Positions 1 to 10,474 of a stretch of 64,000 nucleotides of DNA are shown piece after piece. Source of the stretch: Amaranthus tricolor (Eukaryota; Streptophyta; Magnoliopsida; Caryophyllales; Amaranthaceae); NCBI RefSeq assembly GCF_026212465.1, contig NC_080060.1:67501-131500 (forward strand), in the 5' to 3' direction. Both the position numbers and the translations under genes were made by a program. The first letter of the stretch is position 1. The number at the start of each line of letters is the position of its first letter. The notes beneath the pieces are model-generated. The model saw nothing but the letters and a program-made list of their open reading frames with translations. It was not told where the DNA came from and made no database searches.

Positions 1-293
1 CGCCCTCGGGCAACACTCTAGGGTCCTCAAGGCCACAAGGTCCACGCACTGTGTGACGCGATTGCATTCTAGGCTAGGCCTTGCACACGACCAATCGCCG
101 CAGCAGCTCGCAATCGTGGGCTCCTGTTTTAGGCCATCCACGCCCGGTGAGGCATGGGATACCATTCTCCTCGCCCCTCCCACAGCTAGGCGGGTTAGGG
201 GAGACGCAATGCGTGATGCCCAGGCAGACGTGCACTGGCCAAAGGCTTCGGGCCCAACTTGCATTTAAAAACTCGATGGTTCACGGGATTCTA

Positions 294-338
<45 letters not shown>

Positions 339-590
339 AAGAGCCAAGATATCCGTTGCCGAGAGTCGTTTAATACTCAATATTGGGTGCATCCACTCCC
401 ATGCGCCGATGACCCGGGCACAAGACGAGCACACTTAAGTTCATGTTCCTTGGCGCAGACCGCGCCGGGGTTCGTTGTTGCATCGAGCAGCACCCCTCAG
501 AGAGGAGCACCACCCAACATCAGGAGGAGGGGGCAATAGCTCGTCCATAAGGCTTCGCTAGGGCATCCCGCTCCACTTACGATAAACATG
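1..590 (-). other. Decayed ITS2-5.8S-ITS1 ribosomal DNA fragment
   Basis: Read on the minus strand the block runs ITS1 (about 590-372), 5.8S (about 371-212), ITS2 (about 211-1). The 5.8S core is unmistakable; the flanks have the GC-rich character expected of spacers. No 18S or 28S end is visible: the ITS1 side runs directly into MULE-derived sequence near 590-620, and the ITS2 side leaves the window. This is a dispersed partial unit, not part of an rDNA array. Open frames here (for example 53-539) are chance. Confidence 0.8.
212..371 (-). rRNA. 5.8S rRNA pseudogene
   Basis: The reverse complement carries the plant 5.8S hallmarks in order: the 5' 'acgactctcggcaacgg' start near 370, the 'gatgaagaacgtagcgaaa' segment (about 316-334), the 'gaattg' stretch and the 'ccatcgag' box. 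Against the nearly invariant plant 5.8S the visible changes are transitions: in the box that normally reads gcgttcaaa, in ctgcaa, and in gcgagagccgag. That is the pattern of deaminated methylcytosine in a silenced copy. It is very probably not a functional rRNA gene. End points are accurate to a few bases. Confidence 0.85.
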
Positions 591-816
591 TTCGTTGGTC
601 AATTCTTGACGGTATGATTCATCGCCGAAAAGTTTGAGTACTTAACATCATTTCATTCATAATAAACGTGTGATAATACGATAAAAATATATACATCTAC
701 ATATATATTACAAATTACACACGAAAGTCCAAATGTTACAAATACTGAATATGTACAAATGTTCAATATATACAAAATGTCACTAATGTTCAATATATAC
801 AAACAGTATTTTAATG

Positions 817-1320
817 CTAATCCTCCTCCTGTACCCTGTCTAACTGTGACGGTTTACGACGCCTCCTACAATAGTAAGAGGTCATCGCATGACGCTCGGG
901 TAGGGGAGGTGATTGATACTGTGATGATGTAGCACCCTGTGAGGACCCGACACCGTAGTCGGGGCACGTTAAGTCAACCTCCTCAAGATGAACCGTCGGC
1001 ATGATGAGGAGATGACTAGCGCTCAATCTTCTCTCCCATACGCGATGAGGTGGAAGTCGTACAACCTCTCTCGCTGAAGGTAGGGGATGATCCGTGCGTC
1101 AATGGCCCACGGAGCAGAGTTGGGATGCCTGGTGTATATGGTCTCCGTGTCGGACACTTGAACGCAAAGATTATATTAGCATAAAGTTAAAGTATTAAGG
1201 CGTATACAATTAAAATACTAAGTTAACTAACCTGGACATCCCACAGTACACCACTCCTGTGATGCGCCTGCATCGTAATTACGCTAGGGTCACGAGGGCC
1301 TGGAGCTGCTGGATCCATCT
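817..1320 (-). pseudogene. Plant mobile domain (PMD/MAIN-like) remnant of left MULE
   Basis: Just downstream of the zinc knuckle the minus strand encodes 'GPRDPSVITMQ...HRSGVLWDVQ', like the start of the PMD at the right end of the window ('GPVDPSVLTLQATYRS'). A short intron-like gap follows, then a typical early PMD helix region ending 'RERLYDFHLIAYG'. It then jumps to the Ser/Pro/Gln-rich C-terminal tail (1026-817, ending RKPSQLDRVQEED). Most of the PMD is therefore deleted internally. PMD proteins such as Arabidopsis MAIN and MAIL1 act in silencing and genome stability; whether this tail ever had such a role is unknown. Confidence 0.65.
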
Positions 1321-3351
1321 CTACTACAAGTTCTAGTATTGTGACCGTCACTACCACACCGTCGACAAGCGTTGTGTCTTCGCGATCCTTCGTCCATTTC
1401 GTTGGTGATCCTCCTTGACTTAGGTCAACCTAGTCTACGAATGTGATCTGGATCGTGTATCACCTCAACACCGGTGTATTGAAGCCATGACCTCATATCA
1501 ATCAACGGCAAGAATATGGATTCATATGTATTCACATAGCTCTGGGTCGTGTAGCAGGAGTCCACAAAACACTCATACGATAGGTGTCATTTAATACACA
1601 CTGCAAGAACATGAGAACAAGGTAAGTGACATTTTGAGGGTTTGTTACAAGTGCATTTCATCTCTCTCATATCCACACTTTGTATTTTACCACCCTTGGC
1701 GGATCCTCTATTACCACGTCCAGTCTTAACTTGGAAAAGGCCTCGTCTGTAGTCAAATGCGACGATCTCATGTTAGTTTGCCTTCTCAGTGTTACGGGTG
1801 ATAATTCTTGTGGCGTGTAAAGTGTACTTATTTCCCCCAATTATTAATGCATTTGCATTCTCGCGTCTTTTAACAAAATAATCATTAACACGATAGAAGG
1901 TGAACTCCACAAGAGTAGTTATAGGCAAGAAACGTACACCCTTCATCACGTTATTGAATACTTCGGCTAAGTTGGTATTAGTAACACCATACCTATACCC
2001 TCCATCATGACATATTGACCATTTACACATATCACCAACTTGATCAATCCAAAAAAGAGCTTCTCGATTAGCAACACCAATGGCCTTCAATCCCTCGATG
2101 ACCATATGTGGTTGTCTTTGCTCTACAGTCCTTCCATACATCTTCTTCAACTTCACATTACCCCCTTGACGGTTGAAGTTACTTAACAAATGCCGCAAGC
2201 AAAACCTATGATGGGCATTTGGAGGTTGCCATTCCGGCTCCTCCATGGTTGCTAGAATGCAAGCATGTCTATCGGAAATAACATATAAACCTGGCTATGC
2301 ATCACATGCTTACGAACACACGCCATAAACCAAGACCACGTGCGCGCGGCTATGCATTCTTTCTCGGCCAAAGCAAAGGCAAGCGGGAAGATTCCCTTGT
2401 TGCCAACTTGAGCAATCGTAGTTAATTATGTATGGCAATACTTACCATACAAGTGTGTTCCGTCAATGGCAATAAGGGGTTTGCAATACTTGAACCCCTC
2501 AATACTAGGTTTAAAAGCCCAGAACATACGTTGGAAAGTTCTAATACTAGGACGGACATAAACACCAACATCATTATCTTCCTTAAAGAACCACTCAACT
2601 ACAGTCCGGGGGTTGGAAACTTGAAATGCTTTCAAGAAGCGTGGAAGAAGAGGATAAGAATCTTCCCATGTACCATAGATGGAGAGAAGGACTTGCTATT
2701 TAGCACACCATGCCCGCTTATAGGTCACTTCGACACCAAATTGGTCTTTCGCCATTTGTCGTACCACAGAGACCTTAAATGATGGGTCTTCAGCAACACA
2801 ATTTCTAATAAGATTTTTAATCACGAAAGATGTTAAATGAATGTGTTTAGCTCACACATTTTTAGCACTTAATACACAACCCCTATGCTTCCCTTTATAT
2901 GTAACAATCTCCCATGAAGGTGAATAGAAGCTCTTTCTAGCCATAAGTCTCCAAGCACACCCTCTCTTACACTTCAAGGTGAGCACGATTTGATTTGAAG
3001 TCTCAGTTTGGTACTCAACATTCCTATGAATATGATACAATCTAATAGCATCCAACAACGCATCCTTGTTATCAAACATCATACCCTTTTGAAACTCTCC
3101 TTCATCGGTGTAGGTTGTATCACAATCCCAAGACCTCCAAGAGTTGTCCTCAACGTGTTCATTTAAAGGGGGAACTAGTGCATAAGGTGTAGAAGCAATA
3201 ATTGTTGGAATGTTGCCTAAGCTCATGTCATTAGCTAGAGCCTCCTCGTCAACACCCACATCGTCCTCAAAAGGAGCTTCTACGAATTCATTACTTTCAC
3301 TATTAACATCACCCCAAGGCTCATTTGTATCTTCTAAGTTAAAAGTATCAT
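1255..3351 (-). pseudogene. MULE transposase core, SWIM and zinc-knuckle region (3' piece)
   Basis: Continues the left MULE gene. In order on the minus strand: an acidic linker; the MuDR zinc-ribbon/DNA-binding region ending KGKHRGCV (near 2880); the first catalytic Asp in IDGTHLYGKY (about 2460); the second in ISDRH (about 2270); a HRFC-x2-HL segment (about 2190); and the acidic residue in 'NLAEVFNNVMKG' (about 1950). A SWIM finger (C-x-C ... C-x-H, about 1670-1585) and a CRRCGSDGHNTRTC zinc knuckle (about 1350) follow. Lesions include a stop just after GKYCHT, a frameshift before ISDRH and another after the SWIM finger. This is cut-and-paste transposase machinery, now dead. Confidence 0.8.
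3347..3351. repeat. Target-site duplication (left), ATCAT
   Basis: ATCAT immediately before TGTAACACC; matched by ATCAT at 7077-7081 immediately after GTGTTACA. Confidence 0.85.
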
Positions 3352-6300
3352 TGTAACACCCCAGAATTTTCGACCCCTTAACGAAACCAAAACCGTAAAG
3401 GACGGGAGGAAATTCGGGTGTTACAAAAAAAAAGAAAAGGAAAAGAATTTGGATAAATGTTAAATATTAACTTTAAAAAAAGTTAGTGAAAATTTCGGCA
3501 GCATCTGGCTTAAAACTGTGTGCCTTTGTAGAAAAAAAAGTTATTTAGAAGCTAATAAAGTAAAGGCATCAACGGCCTATCAAAACTATGTCACGGCAAA
3601 ATGTTTCGTCGTCGGCTTCTCAAATCAACATGCCAAGCATGGATCGTGGTTCCAGTGTCGACGTTTGCGTTTTAAAAAGACTTAACTCCTTAAAACCATA
3701 CAGAGTTATAAACTACACAGCGGAAATACAAATATACGAGGGAGGACGCAAGGCCTCATAACAAAACATATACAACCAAAGTTTACAAAAGATAACAAAA
3801 CTACAAAATCGAAAGATAGCAGTATGACACAGGGTATGCTTCGCCCTCATCACTCTCCCCAAATGCAATGCAATGCAAAAGAAGCTCCAGTACCTGCTAC
3901 GCTTGTCTATGATCCCCCTACTGCTCGACATTAGACCAAAGGCCAATGTGTCATAGCAGGACAATCATAGAAAGTCATCAACAATCAAACATAAACACAA
4001 ACACGTACATGTCAGTAACTAGCATCAAGTATAATAAGGCCAACTACTAGATAGCATTATGTCATAAAACAACATAAGATGATTTCATAAAACGCAAGCA
4101 CAAATAGTAACCGTTTATCGGCCACTTATACTTCTTAATTTCATTACGTGCTTTCCAACCCGAACCATGTGTTCTTGGGTAGAATGCAAGTCTTCTCGCT
4201 CCTCTTTTCAAACATAAACTCTTGCAAAACACGTATAGTTCAACTCGAGCAAGGCATTAATAGAATACCTAACACATGACCTTATAGAGCTTGTCTATCT
4301 TAAGGTAAGTGTGATCATAGTCTGTAATACCCTTGAGGTAACTTAACTTAGGCACACTTCTCACTAGCATAAACTATTCTATCAATAAGTAGATGTTCTA
4401 TTAGTGAGTAAATATTCTATCAAAAGTAAACTTTCTATCAATGTGTAAGCTTTCTATCAAAGAATGAACCTTCTATCATTAAATAACTTTCAATTAATGA
4501 ATAAATTTCTATCACTGAATAACTTTCTATCAGTGGATCTTTCTCTACTTACTGGCATAGTGACACGGCCAAGGGCGTTATCGGCCATCCGGCGCCCATG
4601 GCAACGTACGAGCTCGTGCCCCCTCCAGCTGACCCTCTCGGGTCCTACCTTCGGGAAAAACTAACACACTGCGGTTCTAAACCAAAACCAGTGAAGAGGT
4701 CACTATATTGGGGTTTGCAAGGCCCGCATGGTAACACCTCGGTCAAGGGGCGGTATCGGCCATCCGGCGCCCAGTGACCCAAGCATGCTCATACCCCCCT
4801 TACGGTGGTTCCGTCGAACCTCACCTAGGGGACTAATAAATCAACCGGACATAATCCAGTTGAGTCACGCCAGCTAATCATAATCTAATACTTTATCAGA
4901 TGGGAATAACTTCCACTTTCAACCATTAATGAGCGCCCTGGGACAGCAGCGCGCCAAAACCCACTGAGCCACTCAAATAGAATATGAAATTCACCTATAA
5001 AGGAGTCATTCTAACTCCAAGTAAGGCATAATCCAATTCTTAAGTAAATAGGGGGGGGGGGGGGGGGGTGGTCTCCGCCTCCTACTAACACTTTAATTCT
5101 CTATAACTATTCTAAGCGCAAGGATTTCATAGTCGACAGTTTTTCGTATAAGGCGTATTCACTAGTATCTCATAGTTTCAATGCAATGTATATTATCACA
5201 ATAAACAATAATGTCTTAAAGCAAATTGCATATAAGGGTTAGTTATTGCGTATATGTACCTGTAAGCGTCACTACACGATCAAAAATCACAAAATCACCC
5301 AACTAAGGCTCTACTTTCCTCTTACGAAATGGGCACCTATATAAGTTATGAATAGAACTAATAAGTTCCCTTAACTACTTTGACATACCAAACTAAATAC
5401 CAAGTTAACCGCTATCACCCATTCAACATGAGTTTTCGATTACTCTAGCACGCACACAACTCATTCAATACAAGTCAAAATCATTGACTCAACACAGCAT
5501 AAGTCTTTCCATCAATTTAAAGTAGAAGTATGTGTGAATCGTTTCTTTACATTAACTAATTTTGAGCATATCGGCTCGCGTTATCCAAAAATAACTAATC
5601 ACAACCAAATCTTACAATTTTAATATAATATTAATATAACAATAAGGCAAATCTTAGAGTTATCATATCGGGATCATTTGTTACGTTCTCTAAAGCTATT
5701 AAGAACTATAATAAAAACAACACGACAAATAACTTTAGCAACCATCGACGATAAGTTGACATTATGCTCTTGGTTTACCAATATCATGTATCTGTAACTT
5801 TAATAACAACCTAATAAGGGTATTTGTGATTTACAACAATCAAACCACAACAATTAGTAACTATTATTCCTAATTTAATCAATCAAAATCACTTTCATAG
5901 TCAACTAACATCATCACCATTACTAATTATTCACAATAATAACCAATCGACCAAATCTAAAAACAACTTTTAAAGTTATTTAATCAATCATCACCAAAAT
6001 ATAACCCAAAACACACATCATTGGTAATTTCATCTCTAAATCCAAGCCTTAATCGCTTCGTGTTCAAAGATAACATTTAATTACTACCCCTACTAAGATT
6101 TAAAGAAACTAACACAAATCAACACACAACCCATAATTTCAATCACACTTCAAACCCTAAGTCATAAACATGTTTAATTCATCAATCAAATTCTTACCCA
6201 CAAAAAGATTCAATGAAAATAACACAAAAATCAACACCTCACTCATAAACGTCATAAAACTTCAAATAAAACTAGAAATTAATTAGAGAAAAGAGAAGAG

Positions 6301-7076
6301 ATGGCTCACAATGGAGAAACTAGAAAAGGGTGAGGGTATAGGTGGTGTTGAGGTGGTGTGGAGCACAAAAATGGCGGAGGAAAGGCCGCGTGGTGCTACT
6401 GCCTTGGCGTCCTAGCAACTTGTTGTTGTTTGGGCCACGCAAAGCAGCAGTTGCTGCTGCTAGGTGGTGGAGCAAGACCGGTTTCTGCCGCCTACTACCT
6501 GTGGAGGACAGGGAGGAGTCGGTTGCTGCTTGTGGAGGAGGAGAAGAGGCTGCTGAGCAGCAGCTGTTTTGGGGAGAAATCGCAGCCCCTGCTGCTGGCT
6601 GCTGTTGGCGGCTGTGCTGGTGGTGGTGGCTGCTGGTCGTGAGCGGCTGATCGAGGCTAGCTACTAGCGGCACAGCAAGGGGAAAGGGAGAAGAGAAAAA
6701 GAGAAGAGAAGAGAGGGGGAGGGAGTGACGGCTTGTAGGGAAGCAACGAGAGTTTCGTGCCCTTTTTATCATGGTTATTATTATTATTATGTTTTATTTA
6801 TTTATTTACTTTTATCTCGATTTATTTTCTTGCGAGACCCAACTAAGAGGCTCACCTTTGTGTACTCATACGTATAAATAAAATAATAATTTTGATTCGA
6901 ACCTCTTTATTTAGAAATCGTAATTGTATTTTTAATATAAATATATGTTAATATTTAAATTCATATACGAAAGGAATTTATTAAAACTACTTCAAAATTA
7001 ATTTAATATAATTATAAAATACCCAAAAGTCATTAAAATATTAATTAATGACGTCAGAAAATCTCGGAGTGTTACA
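3352..7076. mobile_element. Solo LTR (3725 bp) with perfect 5-bp target duplication
   Basis: Begins TGTAACACCCCAGAATTTTC and ends ...CTCGGAGTGTTACA, so it has TG...CA termini with a short inverted TGTAACAC. It is flanked by ATCAT at 3347-3351 and 7077-7081. It carries no gag-pol, tRNA primer site or second LTR. TG..CA ends, a 5-bp duplication and no coding capacity together indicate a solo LTR left by LTR-LTR recombination. The length is large but within the range of long-LTR Ty3/gypsy elements. It contains a ~20-bp tandem array, two GC-rich 'atcggccatccggcgccca' boxes (about 4580 and 4752), a G18 run and a CTG/GGT-rich island at 6340-6660. A shorter relative lies inverted at about 35160-37553. 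Confidence 0.8.
4376..4545. repeat. Degenerate ~20-bp tandem array inside the solo LTR
   Basis: About eight imperfect units built on 'ttctatcaatgagtaaa' with a period near 20 bp. The array lies just upstream of the first GC-rich box of the LTR. Arrays in LTR U3 regions are common; no function can be read from it. Confidence 0.6.
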
Positions 7077-7081
7077 ATCAT
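7077..7081. repeat. Target-site duplication (right), ATCAT
   Basis: Right copy of the 5-bp duplication that flanks the solo LTR. Confidence 0.85.
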
Positions 7082-7661
7082 CATTTGAGACTTGGTTTTG
7101 AAGTTGATTGGGTTTATTAGAAGGATAAGAAGAAGATGGCATAAAGGGATTTTGGGTTTCTTGGGTAGGGAAGGGCGTATGAGAAGGAGCTGAAGAAGTT
7201 ACATTCAGGAATGCATTTATTTCCACAATATTGACATCTTGATTCCCTAGGGGTACCTCTTCTACATATAACTCTAAAGGAGTAGAGGTAGACTTTGAAT
7301 ACTCCCACATTGCATCTATAGCCTCCTCATCCTCAACCGGAAAAGCTAACAAATCTCTACTCATATTGTACTTAAAACATACATTAACAGTACTTCTTGT
7401 AGTGTCAATGCCAATCTTAGAGCATATAAAATGTTTAAATTCATTGAAATCCATATTTGAGTTGCATGCAAACAGTTTACGTCTTCCCCCAACATACTTA
7501 ACATTGTTATTACTTGATCGAATTGAACCATTCCAAAAGCATACAACAGTCACACGAAATGAAGCCATTTCTACAACAATACGTACAAAATCAACGTCAC
7601 CATCAGGTTCATAAATATATACTACATAACAAAATTGATTAAATTTAAGTTTTGCATTCAA
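7082..7661 (-). pseudogene. MULE transposase, PB1-like N-terminal part (5' piece)
   Basis: The first ~190 codons of the left MULE gene. The protein resembles the PB1-like N-terminal domain of plant MuDR-type transposases (beta-rich, a 'VGGRRKLF'-type segment, then an acidic 'PVEDEEAIDAMWEY' stretch). A low-complexity Ser/Pro/Gln linker follows, running into the insertion. The open frame ends a few codons inside the solo LTR. If the LTR and one copy of its 5-bp duplication are ignored, the frame continues directly into the 3' piece ending at 3351, so this gene was open here when the LTR inserted. Confidence 0.7.
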
Positions 7662-8103
7662 ACATTCTCTACATTAAACTAAAACATTTTCTACATTAAT
7701 ACACTAGTGGAAAAAACGTCATTTGCTGCGATTTTTTTACCATTATTTGCTGCGGTTTTAGCCCCAAGCAATAGTGATAGCAGCAAATAGTCTATTTTAA
7801 ATGTTGCGGTTTAAAATCGCAGCAAAAAATGGCTCTATTTGTTGCGGTCATCCCCTAAAACCGCAGCAAAAAATGGCTCTATTTGTTGCGGTCATCCCCT
7901 AAAACCGCAGCAAATAAGTGCCATTATTTGCTGCGGTTTTAGGGGCTGATCGCAGCAAATAGAGCCCTATTTTTTTTTTCGTTTTATATTAATAATAATC
8001 CAATAATAATGTACAATGTAATAACAATGAATAATCCAATAATAAACCAATGATAATCAAAAATAATCACCAATAATCTCTTTTTAATAATAAACTCTCG
8101 ATC

Positions 8104-8263
<160 letters not shown>

Positions 8264-8325
8264 GTACATATATATATAATATACATTAAAGTCCTAAAAA
8301 ATCTATACTAATTAATTACAATTTA

Positions 8326-8624
8326 TCAAGGACAAAAATTAGCAAGATACGCGGCAATCTTGTCTTTTAATTCGCACATCTCTCCACTTCTCAGAGGGCG
8401 TATTTTCCTCGGAATGTCGTATAAAACCTATAATATAATATAAAATTAAAAGATTAATAAACATTTAGATTTTACCAATTAATAATAATTTAAGAATGCT
8501 AGTAACAAATACTTACGGCATCTATATTTTCGACTCCAAAATCCTTCACGGATTTTATAATATCGTCCATGTACTTCAGCGTGTAGTAGCCGCAATCAAC
8601 GGAAGTAGAAGGTTGTTGAAAGCA
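8326..8624 (-). pseudogene. C-terminal exons of a transposon Ulp1/C48-like cysteine peptidase
   Basis: Two exons on the minus strand, 8624-8517 and 8427-8326, joined across a GT-AG intron with the frame kept. Exon one encodes 'CFQQPSTSVDCGYYTLKYM', matching the Q-Q-P-x-S-x-D-C-G-Y-Y block around the catalytic Cys of C48 (Ulp1/SENP) peptidases. Exon two ends in a stop at 8328-8326. A good 3' splice site lies just upstream of the first exon (8626-8625), so more exons once existed; the tandem repeats at 8642-9040 would then sit in an intron. C48 domains are known cargo of plant CACTA elements and MULEs. The rest of the gene was not found. Confidence 0.65.
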
Positions 8625-8641
8625 CTAAGAGAAAATAGATG

Positions 8642-9040
8642 TTAGTGCCAAAAAAAGCTTAAAAACGCATAAAATCACAACTTAATACGTAATTTCTAGC
8701 ATATGACAATGATTTTCAATTCTAACCACTTCAACACAATAATATATACCAAATAATGTTGTGTGCCAAGTTTCGTGCAAAACAAACCAAGTTTGAGCTA
8801 CTTTATGTGAAAAAATGCAAAAAATGCCAAAAACGCTTAAAAACGCATAAAATCGCAACTTAACACGTAATTTCTAGCATATGACTATGATTTTCAATTC
8901 TAACCACTTCAACACAATAACATATACCAAATAGTGTTGTGTGCCAATTTTCGTGCAAAACAAACCAAGTTTGAGCTACTTTATGCACTAAAATGCCAAA
9001 AACGCTTAAAAACGCATAAAATCGCAACTTAACACGTAAT
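8642..9040. repeat. Satellite-like tandem repeat, ~169-179-bp monomer, 2.3 copies
   Basis: Three starts of the 'gccaaaaacgcttaaaaacgc' block at 8647, 8826 and 8995, followed each time by the same 'aacttaacacgtaat' and 'caagtttgagctactttatg' sequence. The third copy breaks off into telomere-like repeats at 9041. Monomer length is in the nucleosomal range typical of plant satellites. Confidence 0.8.
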
Positions 9041-9101
9041 ACCCTAACCCTAAACCCAAAACCCAAAACCTAAAACCCAAACCCTAAACCCTAAACCCTA
9101 T
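9041..9101 (-). repeat. Interstitial telomere-like repeats (CCCTAAA variants)
   Basis: About eight degenerate CCCTAAA units on the plus strand (TTTAGGG on the minus), directly abutting the truncated satellite-like monomer. Confidence 0.8.
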
Positions 9102-10139
9102 AATTATATATAAATTGGTGCCCATGTTTATCTTTTAGTAAACTGTTTCTTAAACTATTCCTCTTGGACGTTTTTATGTTATATTTTTTACTTTAATTGG
9201 TAACACTTGGATAATAACCTGACAAGAATATGAAAGGAATATAATAGGAAGTAAAGGGGAGTAAGGAGAGTGAATAATAAGGATAACTTCTCTTAGCTCA
9301 TTTGATTAGATGGCATGGAATGTTAAGGTACAATAAAACTCGTTTTTCTTTTAATCTCTTGAAGGGAATTTAAATTTTCAAATCATTTCCCTCTAAAGTT
9401 GTTGTTCCATTAAAGGAAAAATATTCAGCCCCCTCGTATGAGACTTACTCACTATGAGACCAGTTCATATAAAAGGTCTATTAGTAAAAAAAAATATTTA
9501 GTGATTTTTTATATTTCCTTTATTCGCTTAATGCCCTAATACATGGAAATTTTTTAAAAATTTTATTCATTAATTAATTGTAAAGTTAAAAGGTTGAGAA
9601 GATGGGAAAAAATATCATGGAGAATTGGAAAAAAAATAATTGTAAAGAAATTTGAATTATTTTGAGTCAAAATATAAAGGTTGAACTGAGAAAAGAATAT
9701 CATGGAGAATTGGAAATAAAAAATAATCAGCAAGTCTTGTACAAAATCATATCACCGTAAGACGAGCCTATACAAACAGCTTATTAGTAAAAAAAATAAT
9801 AAAAATTTGAATTCACACTTGCACAAAAGAAATTTTTTTAAAGAGTTTGAGCTGATCCAATTAACGTCGTCTCACGGTGAGACAATCTCAATAAGGAATT
9901 AGTGAAAAAGAATTATAATTATAAAGAAATTTAAATTATTTTGAGTCAAAATATAAAGGTTGAATTGGGAGAAATTTTATTGGGCCTATTTATAAAATTG
10001 TCTTCATGAATTTTCATTAAAATAAACATGTTTAATTGAAATAAATGTCTTATTATTTTATTATTTGCATTTGTCCATTATAATTAAATTATAAACTATT
10101 ATAAATTAATAATATTGTATCATAACTAAAGTAAATTTA

Positions 10140-10420
10140 AAAACGGCTCGTCTTGTATGAGACCGTCTCACCATAAGACCGTTTCACCATGAGACGAGTC
10201 CATATAATAGCCCATTTTTTCAATTGATTACTTATCATAAGTAATTGGTTTAAGGTTATAAGTAATCACTCTAAGACTATAAAAAGTAATTATATTAAAT
10301 TATAAGTGATCACTTTAACGTTATAAGTGATCATTTTAAGACAAAAAATATATATTGGGCCAGCCCAATAGAGATGGTCTCATTGTGAGATCGTTTCATT
10401 CAAGAATTAGTGATTTAAAA
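10140..10420. repeat. Palindromic 'gagacggtctca'-type repeat cluster
   Basis: Segments such as 'tgagaccgtctcaccataag' (about 10160) and 'gatggtctcattgtgagatc' (about 10372) face each other across an AT-rich 200-bp core with repeated 'ataagtgatcac' words. Related pieces occur at about 9450, 9755 and 9865. This looks like a small inverted-repeat element or decayed MITE family; clean termini and a target duplication could not be fixed. Confidence 0.4.
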
Positions 10421-10474
10421 ATAACAAAGGCTCATTTAAAACCCATATAAAGCTCAATCCACTTTCAAAACAAA

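Larger units (their letters stand above)
615..7702 (-). mobile_element. MULE transposon relic with PMD tail (left copy)
   Basis: A Mutator-like element on the minus strand. It encodes a PB1-like N-terminus (7661-7082), a zinc-ribbon and DDE transposase core (3351-1773), a SWIM finger (about 1670-1585), a zinc knuckle (about 1380-1330) and a plant mobile domain remnant ending near 817. It is broken by a solo LTR at 3352-7076. Its 5' terminus is hidden by a CACTA element starting at 7703, and its 3' inverted repeat is missing where the sequence switches to rDNA near 590-620. The segment 620-1000 is closely similar, in opposite orientation, to 11190-11550 of the small MULE, so the two belong to one family. 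Confidence 0.8.

Noticed and set aside
53..539. Open frames of 71 and 152 codons on the plus strand
   Set aside because: They lie antisense across ITS/5.8S rDNA; GC-rich spacer creates chance frames.
6320..6772. Overlapping frames on both strands in a CTG/GGT-rich island
   Set aside because: Low-complexity composition inside a solo LTR yields long frames in several phases; no domain or codon-level signal.
7722..7965. CRISPR-like regularly spaced repeat
   Set aside because: Alternating-orientation motifs at a CACTA terminus in plant nuclear DNA; no constant repeat-spacer pattern and no cas genes.
9041..9101. Possible chromosome end because of CCCTAAA repeats
   Set aside because: Units are degenerate, only about 60 bp long and flanked by ordinary sequence; interstitial.
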